Origin: Pinus tabuliformis
Lineage: Eukaryota > Streptophyta > Pinopsida > Pinales > Pinaceae
Length of the DNA stretch: 64,000 nt
NCBI GenBank assembly: GCA_031772625.1
Contig: CM062820.1
Span: forward strand, 86,472,069-86,536,068
Direction of reading: 5' to 3'
The position numbers and the translations under genes were made by a program. This document shows, in pieces, positions 1 through 10,158 of the stretch. The notes under the pieces were generated by a model. It was not told the origin of the DNA. It ran no database searches and saw only the letters and a program-made list of their open reading frames with translations. The first letter of the stretch is position 1, and each line of letters begins with the position of its first letter.

Positions 1-573
1 ATAACTAGATGGATGTGCTTGGGAACTTCCACTCGTCGAGGGAATGGAAGTAGAACCAAACAAGGATGTGCTAGCAATAGACCCAAATAAATATGTATAA
101 GGGATGCAAATAGTTCCTCCCCCTTGTACTGATATAGAAGTCTGCATACTCGTAGCACTCGTGGTGGATGCCATGCTTCTAGCAGTGGTCATCGAAGGGA
201 TGTTTGCGTGTGGACCTGGTCTTGAAGGCTTGTGTGTTGGAGTTTCGACATATAACAATACGTCCAGATGATCAGAAGGGAGAGGAGAGTTCGAAGCCGC
301 AACCGACTCTGAGAGATCTTCTACCTCAATATTATCTTCCGACTGGAAGAGTACCCGAGAAAGAAATGGTGTGTTCCTCTCGGGCTCTGTGGTAGTACTA
401 GGTCTACCTTGTACACTGATGCCCCCAAGAGGAGGATTAATATTTGATGCGCCAGCTGCCACTGGTTGAAAATCACTGGCAGAATCACTCCTACACCTTC
501 TAGGAGAAGGCTCTGGACTCACAGGTGAAAGCCCACAAAGTCTACAGGACCGTCTAAGTGATCGGTCAGCCAC
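1..573 (-). pseudogene. Gag-like N-terminal fragment of a Tat/Ogre-like element, cut by window edge
   Basis: The minus strand stays open in one frame for 191 codons from 573 to the window start. The first codon is GTG (571-573, V-A-D-R-S) with a stop two codons upstream, so an original ATG has probably become GTG. The product is rich in Ser, Pro and Thr (for example SPEPSPRRCRS near the N terminus) and shows no catalytic motif. Its place downstream of a leader, PBS and LTR in the same orientation (574-3616) says it is the first coding part of an LTR element. The low-complexity Ser/Thr/Pro/Gly composition resembles the N-terminal part of the gag region at 27358-29889, but I see no firm residue-by-residue match. 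The rest lies outside the window. Function as Gag is inferred from position only. Confidence 0.5.
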
Positions 574-2647
574 TTTGAATTATTTAATAACATCTACTTA
601 AAGACTCAAGAAATTTGAAAGCTAGGCCGACTAGGAGCACAAAACACACACTAAAAATGTCCCTAAAGAATTCAACAGTCAAACAACTTCCAAGTATTTC
701 TGCTTCAGGTGATTAGGACTGGACACTAAAATACAAGAAAGTGAATAATAAGGGCCTTCTGAAAATAGACTGGGGTAATTACGCCCCAAGTCTACTAGTG
801 AAGGTATCAAAGGAAGTTACGCTGACTTCCAAACAATAGCCTTTGCCAGTACAAGCCCCCAAGCTTCGCAAGGGTGCCCTCCAGAAGTACCGCTGAAAGT
901 GATGCAACATCAACCTTAGGTGCCATGGGATTCCCCTCCGTATCCACCTGTCTAGATCCCTAGGATAGGAAACTAAAGATACCAACTCGTATCAAAAGCT
1001 GGGTGGAATAGTCGTGAGGTAAGATCCGACAAGTAAGAGAGGGGGTATCTCTCGTCCTTATCTTCAAAAACCTTTGTGCTTAACTTCCAGTCACGGAGCT
1101 TTCCCGGTCTACCTAACGCCATTGGATTTTCACTCTTTATTTAGGCTTCTACATTTGACAATTTAGAGTGACCTTGGAGAGTTTACTTTCCTCTCACCTA
1201 ATCCATGGCCCTAAATGACCTAAAACTTGTTGGTGTACTTATTGACAATATAAAAAGTTCTAGTTTACTTTATTAGCACTTGATTTTAAGTGGCTGCTCT
1301 TTTTAAGTCAAAGGGACAATACAGAAGTGAAATTGATGGTGTTCGTTGATGCAAAATAAATTAATGAAAAACTAACTTATATGCAATGCACTTGTTTGTT
1401 CTTCAATGAAAAGCAACTTCTACTTGGGGTTCTAAGAAACTTGTATTAAAGCAAAAACTTTTTTCCTTTTCTTTTCTTGTAACATACTTCGCACTCACAA
1501 AAACTAAAAGACTATTGATGCGCTAATGATGTGAAACTATCCTAATGCAAGGTGTACATGATGATGTAAAAATTCTAGATTACTCTAAAAAGAAAATGAA
1601 AGCAATTTGTTTTATAATCCAACTTAAGAATTTTGAAAGGAATAAGAATTTTGAACATAAAATCTTTACCAAAACAAGAAGGACTAAACACAAAGATCCC
1701 AAATTACTCTCAAAAACCAAAAGAAACCAAACACAAATTCGGCAAAGAAAGCAAAAACAATTTTTTTGAAGGACTTTTCTTTTTCAAAAAAACAATAAAA
1801 GCAACTTTCAAAAGTACTCAAAATGCTACCAAAGACTCAAAGATCAAAAGCAAATCACAAGGAAACTTTGCAAGTTGTCAATTCAACACGAATGAAAACT
1901 TAACACAATAGGTGTTTCAAGATGCACTAAATGATCCAAAAGCAGCAAAAAGAGGTTTGAGACATTGATCAAGAAATAAGGAAAAGCACACTTTCAAACT
2001 TGTCAACAAAAACTTTCGAAAAGCAAGAAGAAGTGAATGGCCCCAAAATTAACGGGAAGCAAAGCAAGCAAACCATAAAATGAAGTTTGACACAAAGATT
2101 GCAAGCAATCTTCTATTTCGCAGACCAAAACAATCATGAGCCTCTACAAGAAGCCTTGTGTGTTCAAACACAAACAATAACACTCACTGTAAAGCAAGCC
2201 GAGACCAAAAACTCTTCAAAGCAAGAGAGAACTCAAAACAGTAAGCTCACTGAAAAACTAAAATCTAAGAACAAAAGCTGACCACTCAGGAAGCACACAG
2301 GCCCAGAAACAAACCTTTCCAGATAGAAAGACTTAAAAAAATCATGCAAAAAAAATGTATATGCGACCGTGTCTCTACATAGCTACGTGTACACATGTTT
2401 CAGCCAAAAGAAACCCGCGTATATGCGGCTTCAATTCAGAGAAACTAGCGTGTATATGCTTCTGTAACTCGACAAAGATGCGTATATAAAGGTTTACAAG
2501 GAAAAACAAAAAATGAGTCCAGATGACAAGGATCAAACTTGAAATATAAGTTCCTATAGAAGCAATAGTACAATCACAGCAAGCAAACTTAAAGCCGAGC
2601 CCTGATTGGCACTAAATAACCCAAACTAGGAACAACGAGATTGTTGT
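574..2647 (-). other. Untranslated leader of the left Tat/Ogre-like element
   Basis: About 2.1 kb separates the gag-like fragment from the primer-binding site, and I see no coding frame in it. Long leaders are usual in the Tat/Ogre lineage. The segment 1440-2300 is A-rich on the plus strand and gives only low-complexity Lys/Asn/Gln frames. A cluster of GTATAT-type dyads lies at 2352-2485 and is listed separately. Confidence 0.5.
2352..2485. repeat. Cluster of GCGTATATGCG-like dyads
   Basis: Four or five short motifs recur every 25-35 bases: TATATGCG, TACGTGTACACATG, CCCGCGTATATGCGG, AGCGTGTATATGC and TGCGTATATA. The core is a near-palindromic alternating purine-pyrimidine run around TATA/TACA. 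Similar clusters occur at 7880-7960, 8718-8785 and 9258-9370 inside an unrelated solo LTR, and a single perfect 12-bp palindrome is at 3520-3531. Function unknown. Confidence 0.6.
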
Positions 2648-2666
2648 CCCCAGTGGAGTGTTGCCA
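2648..2666 (-). promoter_or_regulatory. Degenerate primer-binding site of the left Tat/Ogre-like element
   Basis: Read on the minus strand this is TGGCAACACTCCACTGGGG, close to the TGGCGACTC...CTGGGG form found intact at 31385-31401 and familiar from the Tat/Ogre lineage, where a tRNA-Arg-type primer is reported. It lies two bases inside the LTR that starts at 2669. It carries a small internal change relative to the intact form. Confidence 0.6.
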
Positions 2667-2668
2667 AT

Positions 2669-3616
2669 TGTGTTAAGGGATAAAGTCCCATAGGGATTTG
2701 GGTCAGAACCCTAGTAGAGCAGGAGTAATCTACAGCAAGAAACAAGCATATAACTCAGGAAAAATGCTTAAACGAGTAAACTATGTGAGGATGTACATAC
2801 CCGGGGGTCCTTCGTTCGGGTAGTTCTAGCTAGGATTCAAACCTTCTGCAACTCCTCACGATCTTTGAACCTGTAAAACAACCAATTCAAAGACGCAAAA
2901 CCACATATAGATAAAGCATTATAGTGAAATCAACTTTATAACATATAAGTAGATGGTTAGTTATACATTGAAATAGTCATTCATACATAAACCATAACAG
3001 CAACATCAGATGCATGAACAAAGTTGATATGAGGAGCAAGACAATGTTTCTTTTATTGCAGATAACTATAATAAAACATAGAAAGAGTTCACTTAAGTCT
3101 TCCTCTTCCGGCTCCAAGTGGAACCATCCTCCAGGTCCATCCAGTCCCAATCTTCAAAAGGCTCCTTCCATAACCAACACAAAGATATCTCCCACAAGTG
3201 CAAGGATATCAACTCTCAAGGAAGCAAGGGTTTCCTAAACTTGGGGAAGTGCTTGAAGCATAGGGATCTTCAGACTTGATCAGGGGATAATCTCAGCAGA
3301 GTAATTCTCTATTTTCTCTCCTCCTTAAGGCCTTCCCATTGAAGTCTTTTTATACTTCTTCCAAAGTAGTTTTTAGTTGGGAAACAATTGGAAATAGTTG
3401 GGCCATGGGCACTAATAGGTAATCAACATGTAAAACTCGTGATCTCCACCCATAATTAAGGAAATTTAATTTTTTAAAGTATTTAAAGACATATAAGTGG
3501 GTTGGGTATATACTGACCTGCGTGTACACGCGTTTAATACAGGGAAAAGTCACGTACAGGGAGTAAAGCACTATTTTTAAAATATTTGGACCAAGTCTGG
3601 AAGGAGGGGTTGCCCT
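2669..3616 (-). repeat. 5' LTR of the left Tat/Ogre-like element
   Basis: The plus-strand sequence begins TGTGTTAAGGG directly beside the degenerate PBS, so in element orientation this is the 5' LTR. The outer end is not certain. It is placed near 3600-3617, where readable Copia gag sequence begins. A perfect 12-bp palindrome, GCGTGTACACGC, lies at 3520-3531. The partner LTR is outside the window, so length and TSD cannot be checked. Confidence 0.5.
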
Positions 3617-3863
3617 AGGCCATAAACCAAGCATCACAAATACATAAGGTGATATTTGTTGCTATAGCAGTCATGGCCACCAATTCTAAATCTCTAAACT
3701 TTACTTTGTCAGCATCACCGAAGTCATATATAGGCTTCTTTACTTTTCCTTTGACCAAGTCTAGTACTTTGTTCTTTTTAAGGATGAGGTCAATCCTCTT
3801 CTTCCAAGACTTGTAGTTTGAGGCTCCTTCAAGTTTTTTTTCTCTCTTGATTTTGTTAGACAT
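3617..3863 (-). pseudogene. Copia-type Gag N-terminus (truncated)
   Basis: ATG at 3863 opens about 80 codons. The stretch L-E-G-x-x-N-Y-x-x-W-x-x-R-I (residues 11-24), followed by K-x-K-V-L-D-L-V-K-G, is the signature of Copia capsid N-termini (gag-polypeptide / DUF4219-like), in which a Trp anchors the first helix. The frame is lost near 3617, where the neighbouring LTR starts, so only the first part of Gag (which packages element RNA) remains. The homology is family-level, and the 3' junction is set only to within about 20 bases. Confidence 0.7.
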
Positions 3864-3961
3864 TATCTTTGAAGATAGTAGACTTATTCCCTTGAATAAT
3901 CCTTTTGAATAATTCCTTGATCAAGTGCTTGAGACTGCCTTTTTCCTCTTTGTTCACCAAA

Positions 3962-3973
3962 TATCGGATACCA
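3962..3973 (-). promoter_or_regulatory. Degenerate initiator tRNA-Met primer-binding site (Copia)
   Basis: The minus strand reads TGGTATCCGATA, matching 9 of 12 bases of the plant initiator tRNA-Met PBS TGGTATCAGAGC. It abuts the LTR with no spacer. Confidence 0.6.
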
Positions 3974-4430
3974 TGTTAGAAATCAGAAAGGCAGGAAGAT
4001 TTTCTTATACTTGATAATTACTTGTGATGTTATTGACTTCTTATTAGGTTTCTTTATATCTTCTTTATTTTAGTTCATTAATAAATTACCAAAGAAATAG
4101 TACATAAAACAATAGACACCAGATGTAGGCTCACAACCAGGGAAAAACACCTCTTTAGGGGAAAACCCAATGAGTAATTCTTCCTTCAATAATTTTCTAA
4201 AGATATTCAAAGACTCTTGACCTTGACACAAAGTTTCCTCCACACCAAGTCAACCTTCCTCTTTTCTCGCAGATGATCTCACTTGACCTGGTGGTAGTGG
4301 TAGCACTTTCTTTGACCTAACAACTTCTATCTTGCCTTGGAGACTTTGATATTCACTTGAGTACTTTAATCTTCTCTTAGAAACTTTGATATAGGCCCAA
4401 TACAAATTATAGAGGTAGGAACATCCAACA
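3974..4430 (-). repeat. Copia 5' LTR
   Basis: Begins TGTTAGAA and ends ATCCAACA on the plus strand, the usual short inverted TGTT...AACA termini. It lies directly against a PBS-like site at its left edge, so in element orientation it is the 5' LTR. Length is 457 bp, ordinary for Copia. The five bases after it (ACAAC) are the potential target duplication, but the other end is not visible. Confidence 0.65.
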
Positions 4431-5368
4431 ACAACAACCTCGACCTATACTTTGATCTGGCAGCTGTTAGCACTCTGAATTTCCTAAGACTATGAAAGAA
4501 AGACAAAGGTAGGCACAAAACCACTTCGGAAGATGGGACCTAACCCTGCAAACCTCAGAGAGGGATCTCTCTTTAAGATTTATATTTGTTTATATTGAGA
4601 TATTAGGCTAGTTATGAAAGTTCAATAGTTTGATTTTTTATTTGGTTTGGTTTTTTGGTTGATAATATAATAAGATACCCTTGGGCAATGGAGTCAATTT
4701 ACTTCAAATGGATTATTTTATTAGTGACACACAGATAATAGGGTAGGGTAGGTAAATTTATTGGATCTTATATTCTTGATGAGATGGAAAAAGAAGAAAT
4801 TATTAAGTGTTTATTAAGCAGAGAGAAATTAAGAATTCTGTTGCCTAACTTCAGTAGAAAACATTGAAATTGTTCAAAAGCGAGAACTGAGTGTACTTAA
4901 ACAAATTCAAATTCATAATTTTCTTTGAAAAAAATATATTAGGAAACACATTTGAAATTATAGAGAAATGAAAACATGACAACAAAAGAGAATATCACTT
5001 CACCAAAAATCTGACGCAGGAATCCTGTAAGAACTTATGTATTACTAAAATGCATCCACTAGAAATTTGTGGAACAACTTTACATCAATGGTCCTTTTCT
5101 TTTACATAAACATCAACCTCTACTACTTAAAATTATGAAGTACTTATAGAAATAATTACAAAATATATTGATTTCAAAATATCAAGACAAAATGCTAAAA
5201 TATCTAAAACTGATTACACAAATATTACAAAAATTTAGGAATTTTGAACTGCTGGAGCTGTTGGCACTATTTTCGAGGATGGATGTTGATTACTAGTCCG
5301 AAAAAAGTGTTTCCTCACTGTATGAGATGAAAAATATTTCACTCAAGTAATTCACACAAGTGATCCCA
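4431..5368. other. No gene seen; A/T-rich sequence
   Basis: I see no coding frame, LTR termini or clear repeat here. It separates the Copia LTR from the end of the long minus-strand ORF. It may hold the decayed continuation of that element, but no motif supports this. Confidence 0.4.
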
Positions 5369-7822
5369 TCAACCTTCACTAGGGATATAAAGTCTCATTA
5401 ACTTTCCATATGTTTCATCAACCTCAATATATTTCTCAAATGTAGGCTTATTGATGAAAATGTGTTTGGTCTGATGTTTAATGATCAAATCAAACTCTAA
5501 ATCCTCTAGGAAATCATTTCCTCTAATACTTCCTTTTACCCTTGCAAACTTAGACTTATCTTGAGAAATAGAAAAAAGTTTGTGGTTGTAGTCACTCAAA
5601 CTGATCAATCTGCCATTCATTTCTACCAACCCTGGTAGCCCTCTCTGATTCAGTAAATTGAACCTGGTATGAAACCTTCAAAAAATAGTTTCCAGAGTAT
5701 GATGCTTATCCTCTAGTTGTATCATAAGGTTCCTCTTCTATAAATTTTCTTTTCTCCAAAATGGTTTCTATTCTGTCTACAATCTGAAGCTCCTCCAGTT
5801 TTTCCTTTAGTTTTAGAATTCAAAACTTTGAATAAGGTTGTTGCTTCACTCAATTTGTCTCCCAACATTTCTCTTACCTCCTCTATCACTGTTTTTGATC
5901 TCTGCATCAATTCTTCCTGTTCAAAGATGATCTGAATTCATGGCCAAATTTCTGTTATGGCTTGATTGATATCCACCCATACGTTTTCTTTGGCTTGTGC
6001 TAAGCTTTGAGTCATTACTGAATCACTCTCTAAATACTCTATTATTTGAGTAAGCCTATGAGCTTTTTGTAATTCTGCTACATAGGAGTTGTCTATCTTC
6101 AATTTTTGTTCCTGTAAATTCTTTAGTTGATCTTTTAAATTCTCAATTTCTTTTCCCTGAAGGGACATCTTCTACATTTCTTTAATCAATTCATTGGAAG
6201 AATCTGTAGTTTGTGATGGTGTTGTTGTCAATTTAGAAGCCTTTATTGTTCCTACGACTAAAATAGGCACTGCAATCAATGGAACTAAAACCAACTGCGA
6301 GGACTTCTCTTTCTCCTTTAGCAATTTTCTAGTTCCACCTCCATTTCCCTGATCTAGATACTTTGTTCAATTATTATCTTGAGCATGTCTTCCTTTTTCT
6401 TTTCAAGTTCTCCCATTTCCTTGGTATGTGGATCCTCACACTGTCATGGAAGTATTAATTAAAGTGGAGTATAAAATCTCTCCAGTCTGTTTGTGCATAT
6501 CCATCTGATCAATCAAATGGATTTGATTAGTGTCAAAGGAGAAAATTGTCTTCTTGTATTCTTTTTGTGATTTTGGGAATGGAACCTGTCCTTGTAGAAA
6601 AGGAATTTTCATTCTTCCCTTTTCAGTATCAAAGGCTAACAAAATCCTGTGTTGGGAAGAAGCAGTTCGTTTCTAGAATTGAGTATATATGCTTCCCTTT
6701 AACATCTCATTTTCCTGCTTGATTTCTTTGTACTTAGAAAAAATATTTGGCCTTAAGCCAGCTCTGTTGTCTGTGTTGAATCTGAAGGATCTTGTGAGGT
6801 TGAGGAAGATGGAGACCCTACAAAAATAGCTTCTTGTCTTTGACCTTCAAAAATGTTTTCTAGTCTCATAGAAACGTGTGGACCTATCGAAACTATGGTA
6901 GCTTGTTCTTCAGCATCCTGCATGACAACTGGTTATAATTAGTTTTCTGCTTCTTTTTATATATTAGGAATTCCTTGGCTCCAATTTCTGTCACTATAGG
7001 GGACTCTTCTTCTCTTGTCCTTTTTTCATACTTATCTTGAGGTACTGGAGTATGTGAAGTGGTTGTAGACAAAACCTATTCTTCAGCTTCTTGCAGAGTG
7101 TTCTCCTCCCACTGATCCTGGTTCATGAATCTTTCAATTTCGAGTTTAGGAGTGTCAGTGTGAGGAGTGGTCTTATGTTCCATTCTTAAAATGGAAATGA
7201 TGCTAAAGGGGTCATATGACCAAGTAAAGCTTAATTGGAAGTTCATTTGTTTGAGAAGTGAATCTGCCTCAATTCTCGCTACTCTGCTGTTGCATATGAA
7301 TGGCCCCACCTGTGTCTTGATCTTGAACTAAGCCTTCTTTTTTACTGAAACAAAGCGTAAGTCATCCATGTTGATCATTTTCCTTATATATTCCAATGAT
7401 AAAATTCTCATAGGAACATATTTTGGCAGTTTGTATGGTGGGAGCTCACATCCATACACTCTAATTTCTGTGTAGTTCTAGTATAAGGACTAGTCTCCTA
7501 TTTTAGCTTGTTCACTGAGGTGTAAGGTTCTTTGTATCTCATAACCTATTCCAGGCTCCACATTACTATTAAGAAGGCATGAAACTGTATAAATGAATTG
7601 GTATATGAAGTCACTAAAGCTGAAATTATTGGAATTATTCTGTACCAAAGAGGTCCACTGGATGACTAATTATGCATTGCCTTATTCATCTAGATTCTGC
7701 AAAGAAATTGGGAAACTTTCTGCTTGATAAAATAGAAACATATAAACTAGCACTGGTGCATGTTTAAACATTCCTTCTGTGGTAATATTGAGAAACTTCT
7801 CATGCATGTTGTTGTTGGAAAC

Positions 7823-7853
7823 AATACTGAGAGGGGGGGGGTGAATCAGTATT
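7823..7853. repeat. Perfect 8-bp hairpin with a G-run loop at the LTR start
   Basis: AATACTGA (7823-7830) pairs perfectly with TCAGTATT (7846-7853). The 15-base loop is GAGGGGGGGGGTGAA with nine consecutive G. It begins 10 bases inside the LTR terminus. Confidence 0.75.
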
Positions 7854-7879
7854 ATCAAATCAATAAAACTTTTTCATTT

Positions 7880-7960
7880 CCATACTTAGATACATATACG
7901 CTACTTCAGTTCATGGAACCCGTGTATATACGCAGCTGTGTCTAATGCAACTAGCGTATA
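7880..7960. repeat. GTATAC-type dyad cluster 1 of the solo LTR
   Basis: CATATACGCTAC, CCCGTGTATATACGCAG and CTAGCGTATATCC follow each other at about 33-36 base spacing. Order and flanking words (ACCC before the second, ACTAG before the third) match the cluster in the left Tat-like leader (2352-2485). Confidence 0.6.
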
Positions 7961-8189
7961 TCCAGAATACTTATGATTAAGTTAATCCATTAAATGTTGA
8001 TCTTTAGTTAGTGCATCAGAACTTCATTAACCATATGAACAGTAAGCAAGTGCAGTAAAACAGAACAGATCATCACACACAAGAAGCATACATGAACACC
8101 ATGATATAAGGTGGAAACGCAATGTGGGTGAAAACCACCTGCTACAAGTCATTTCTATCTTCTTTCAATAAGATACTTCATTTTACAAT

Positions 8190-8450
8190 ATTTTGTACTA
8201 GTGCAGTCCTTTACCAGTACGCAGGCTTCTACCTGCAGAGGGCTACAACCCTCTCTCGTTTTCCAGACTCTCTTGGATGAGAGCTACAACCCCCTTAGTT
8301 CTTGTACTAGCTGATCCATTTACTAGTACGTAGGTGCCTACCTACTGAATGCTCCAATCTTCACTCATTCTCTAGCTGCTACTGGAAGGGAGATACTACC
8401 CCCTTTGCTCTTGTACTAGCTGATGTACTAGTACGTAGGCGCCGGCCTAC
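8190..8450. repeat. Imperfect tandem repeat, about 95-110 bp unit, with small hairpins
   Basis: TTGTACTAG recurs near 8190, 8302 and 8410, and CTAGTACGTAGG near 8333 and 8428. Each unit also has an AGGGCTACAACCC or GAGCTACAACCCCC word. The last unit contains GTAGGCGCCGGCCTAC, a 6-bp stem with a 4-base loop, and the middle unit has GTAGGTGCCTAC. The repeats lie in the upstream (U3-like) part of the solo LTR. Confidence 0.55.
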
Positions 8451-8717
8451 AATCTCCTTTCACCCTCCAGGGACCACATTTCATACATTTTCAGACTGGA
8501 TACATCTGAAGTACAACACTATAATCTGAAGTCCACGTTTCATCAAATTTTCATACTGGACCCATAAATATCATTGAAGCACAAAACAATCAATACTAGC
8601 ATCATCAATCTCTGAATCACTGAAACACTGAAACCCTGTCAACAACACAGTCACCAGAACACAAAACTCTGCAATAACAATCAGACCCAACTGCAACTTC
8701 AAACATCAAACTTCAAA

Positions 8718-8785
8718 ATGTATACGCTACTACGATGAATCAAACCCGCGTACATACTCGCTTTTTGCAAGGCCAACCAGCGTAC
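8718..8785. repeat. GTATAC-type dyad cluster 2 of the solo LTR
   Basis: GTATACGCTAC, ACCCGCGTACATACTCGC and ACCAGCGTACAG recur at about 25-32 base spacing. The ACCC and ACCAG words preceding the motifs match the other clusters. Confidence 0.55.
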
Positions 8786-9257
8786 AGATCTAAAAATATT
8801 TTCTTATAACTTTGCAGCTATACCAGACATCAGTCATACTCATAATATTTATAGAACATTACATGCGTTAGTATGCAGATCTAGAATAAGCATAATCAAC
8901 CATATAAGGATAGTTCATTTCAAACCATTTGATCTCGATCTTTCCTTAGATCTTGTTCTCCATCAACCGGTGAGATCGCTCCTTAGTTCAGATCAAGCAA
9001 TGCATCATCAACCCATAACCTGCATACTGGATCTCATCCTTCATCAGATATTCAGTACTTTTTCAATGCACTTGCCTAATGATCTTCTTCTCCTTTTATA
9101 GTCTTAGGCCTTGCTCAATACCATGGTCCAAAACCATAACAAACCAATACCATGGACCCAATACTTGGGACCAACACAATTGACGAGATACTATGGTCCA
9201 AAACCATAGGTTCAAATACCAAGGACTAACTACCACGGACCAAAAGTAAGTTCTCCA

Positions 9258-9370
9258 ACATATACGCGCTTTTACTTGTATGAAAGTGCGTGTATACACA
9301 TATGCGCCTTTGTAAGGTATAACTCGTGTGTATACGCGGCTTGGTCACGATGAACCTACGTATATATATA
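9258..9370. repeat. GTATAC-type dyad cluster 3 of the solo LTR
   Basis: CATATACGCGC, GCGTGTATACACATATGCGC, CTCGTGTGTATACGCGG and CTACGTATATATATA follow each other about every 30-33 bases. GTGTATACAC is a perfect 10-bp palindrome. The cluster lies downstream of the possible TATA box. Confidence 0.6.
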
Positions 9371-10158
9371 TTTTCTCTTCATTCTTGTAGTCTAATCATC
9401 AAATCCTTGCTGCTGACCTGTTGCACTATGATCTGTCATCCGTGTGATTTGCCGTCAAGGACAACACTTGTCTCATAATGCCAACAGTTGTTTGCAAGGA
9501 ATTGACTATAATTAAACATTACAAAAGGTTTTTCTTCTGTGGGAAAGATATATAGAAAACCTAGGATAAGTTCATCAACCCATTGATCTCATTGACACCT
9601 TAGGAGATAAGATACTAATGAGACTATTTGGTTGGTCTTTTCTAGAAACATGGAGGCTAGATATGGCGAATTCTTCTTTGGAAGCTAGACATCTTCTAAC
9701 AAGAAATTTTCAAATATTATGGCTCTTCGAGGGAAATTTGTCTTTTGGTAGAGTTCCATGAGGGAATCTACAGAGAAATGGCTCAAAGAATCATTCTGGG
9801 GGACTTGAAGCATCTGGTTAATTGACTCTAAGATTATAGTAAACAAAATGTCTCCATTATGGACAACAATGGCTCTTTGGCTGGGGATATACCTAGCTTG
9901 ACACCATAAAACAAAATCTGGGAAAGGGTGAGTCTGGGGAAATGTGAATTGTGGCAAGAGGGATTCCCAAATGTTGATTTCATCACTCTCGTCCAGAAAG
10001 GTTTTCTTGAGCCAATTGTGTAGTTCGAACAAGTCAAAATCACAATTTGTCTCTATGATTTTACATTGCTAGTCAGCCAGGGGCATATGGTCTAGGTCAA
10101 TGGCAAGAGGGATCATTGGGTTTTCACTGGCTGGTTTTGACTTTCCCTTAGATTCCAT

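Larger units (their letters stand above)
3617..4430 (-). mobile_element. 5' end of a Copia-type LTR retrotransposon, truncated
   Basis: From right to left on the minus strand: an LTR (3974-4430), an adjacent PBS-like site (3962-3973), a short leader and the start of a Copia-type gag (ATG at 3861-3863). The element stops abruptly where the Tat/Ogre-like LTR begins, so that element appears to have inserted into this one. The rest of the Copia element would lie left of the window. Confidence 0.65.
7813..9486 (+). mobile_element. Solo LTR, 1,674 bp, TSD GTTGT
   Basis: Starts TGTTGGAAAC and ends TGCCAACA, with 5-bp target duplications GTTGT at 7808-7812 and 9487-9491. No PBS, polypurine tract or coding sequence lies inside, so this is a solo LTR left by LTR-LTR recombination. 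Removing it with one TSD copy restores the reading frame of the surrounding ORF, which independently confirms both edges. A TTTTATAG box near 9095 suggests plus orientation. Internal features: a G-run hairpin (7823-7853), tandem repeats (8190-8450) and three clusters of GTATAC-type dyads. Confidence 0.9.
5369..10158 (-). pseudogene. Long ORF of unknown function, interrupted by a solo LTR
   Basis: ATG at 10156-10158 (M-E-S-K-G-K) opens a frame followable to a stop near 5369, about 1,030 codons once the inserted solo LTR (7813-9486 plus one TSD copy) is discounted. The frame continues exactly across that insertion (Q-F-L-A-N-N before, M-H-E-K-F-L after). Visible features: Trp/Phe-rich N-terminal blocks (I-N-I-W-E-S-L, F-V-L-W-C-Q-A-R-Y), a middle block I-R-V-Y-G-C-E-L near 7450, and a Lys/Glu/Leu-rich predicted coiled coil near 5940-6165. 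I see no zinc knuckle, protease, RT or integrase motif. Several in-frame stops are TAG or TAA where Gln or Trp is expected. A second copy starts at 14273. Position upstream of Tat-type RNase H-integrase suggests an ORF1-like or Gag-like product; that is inference. Confidence 0.6.
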
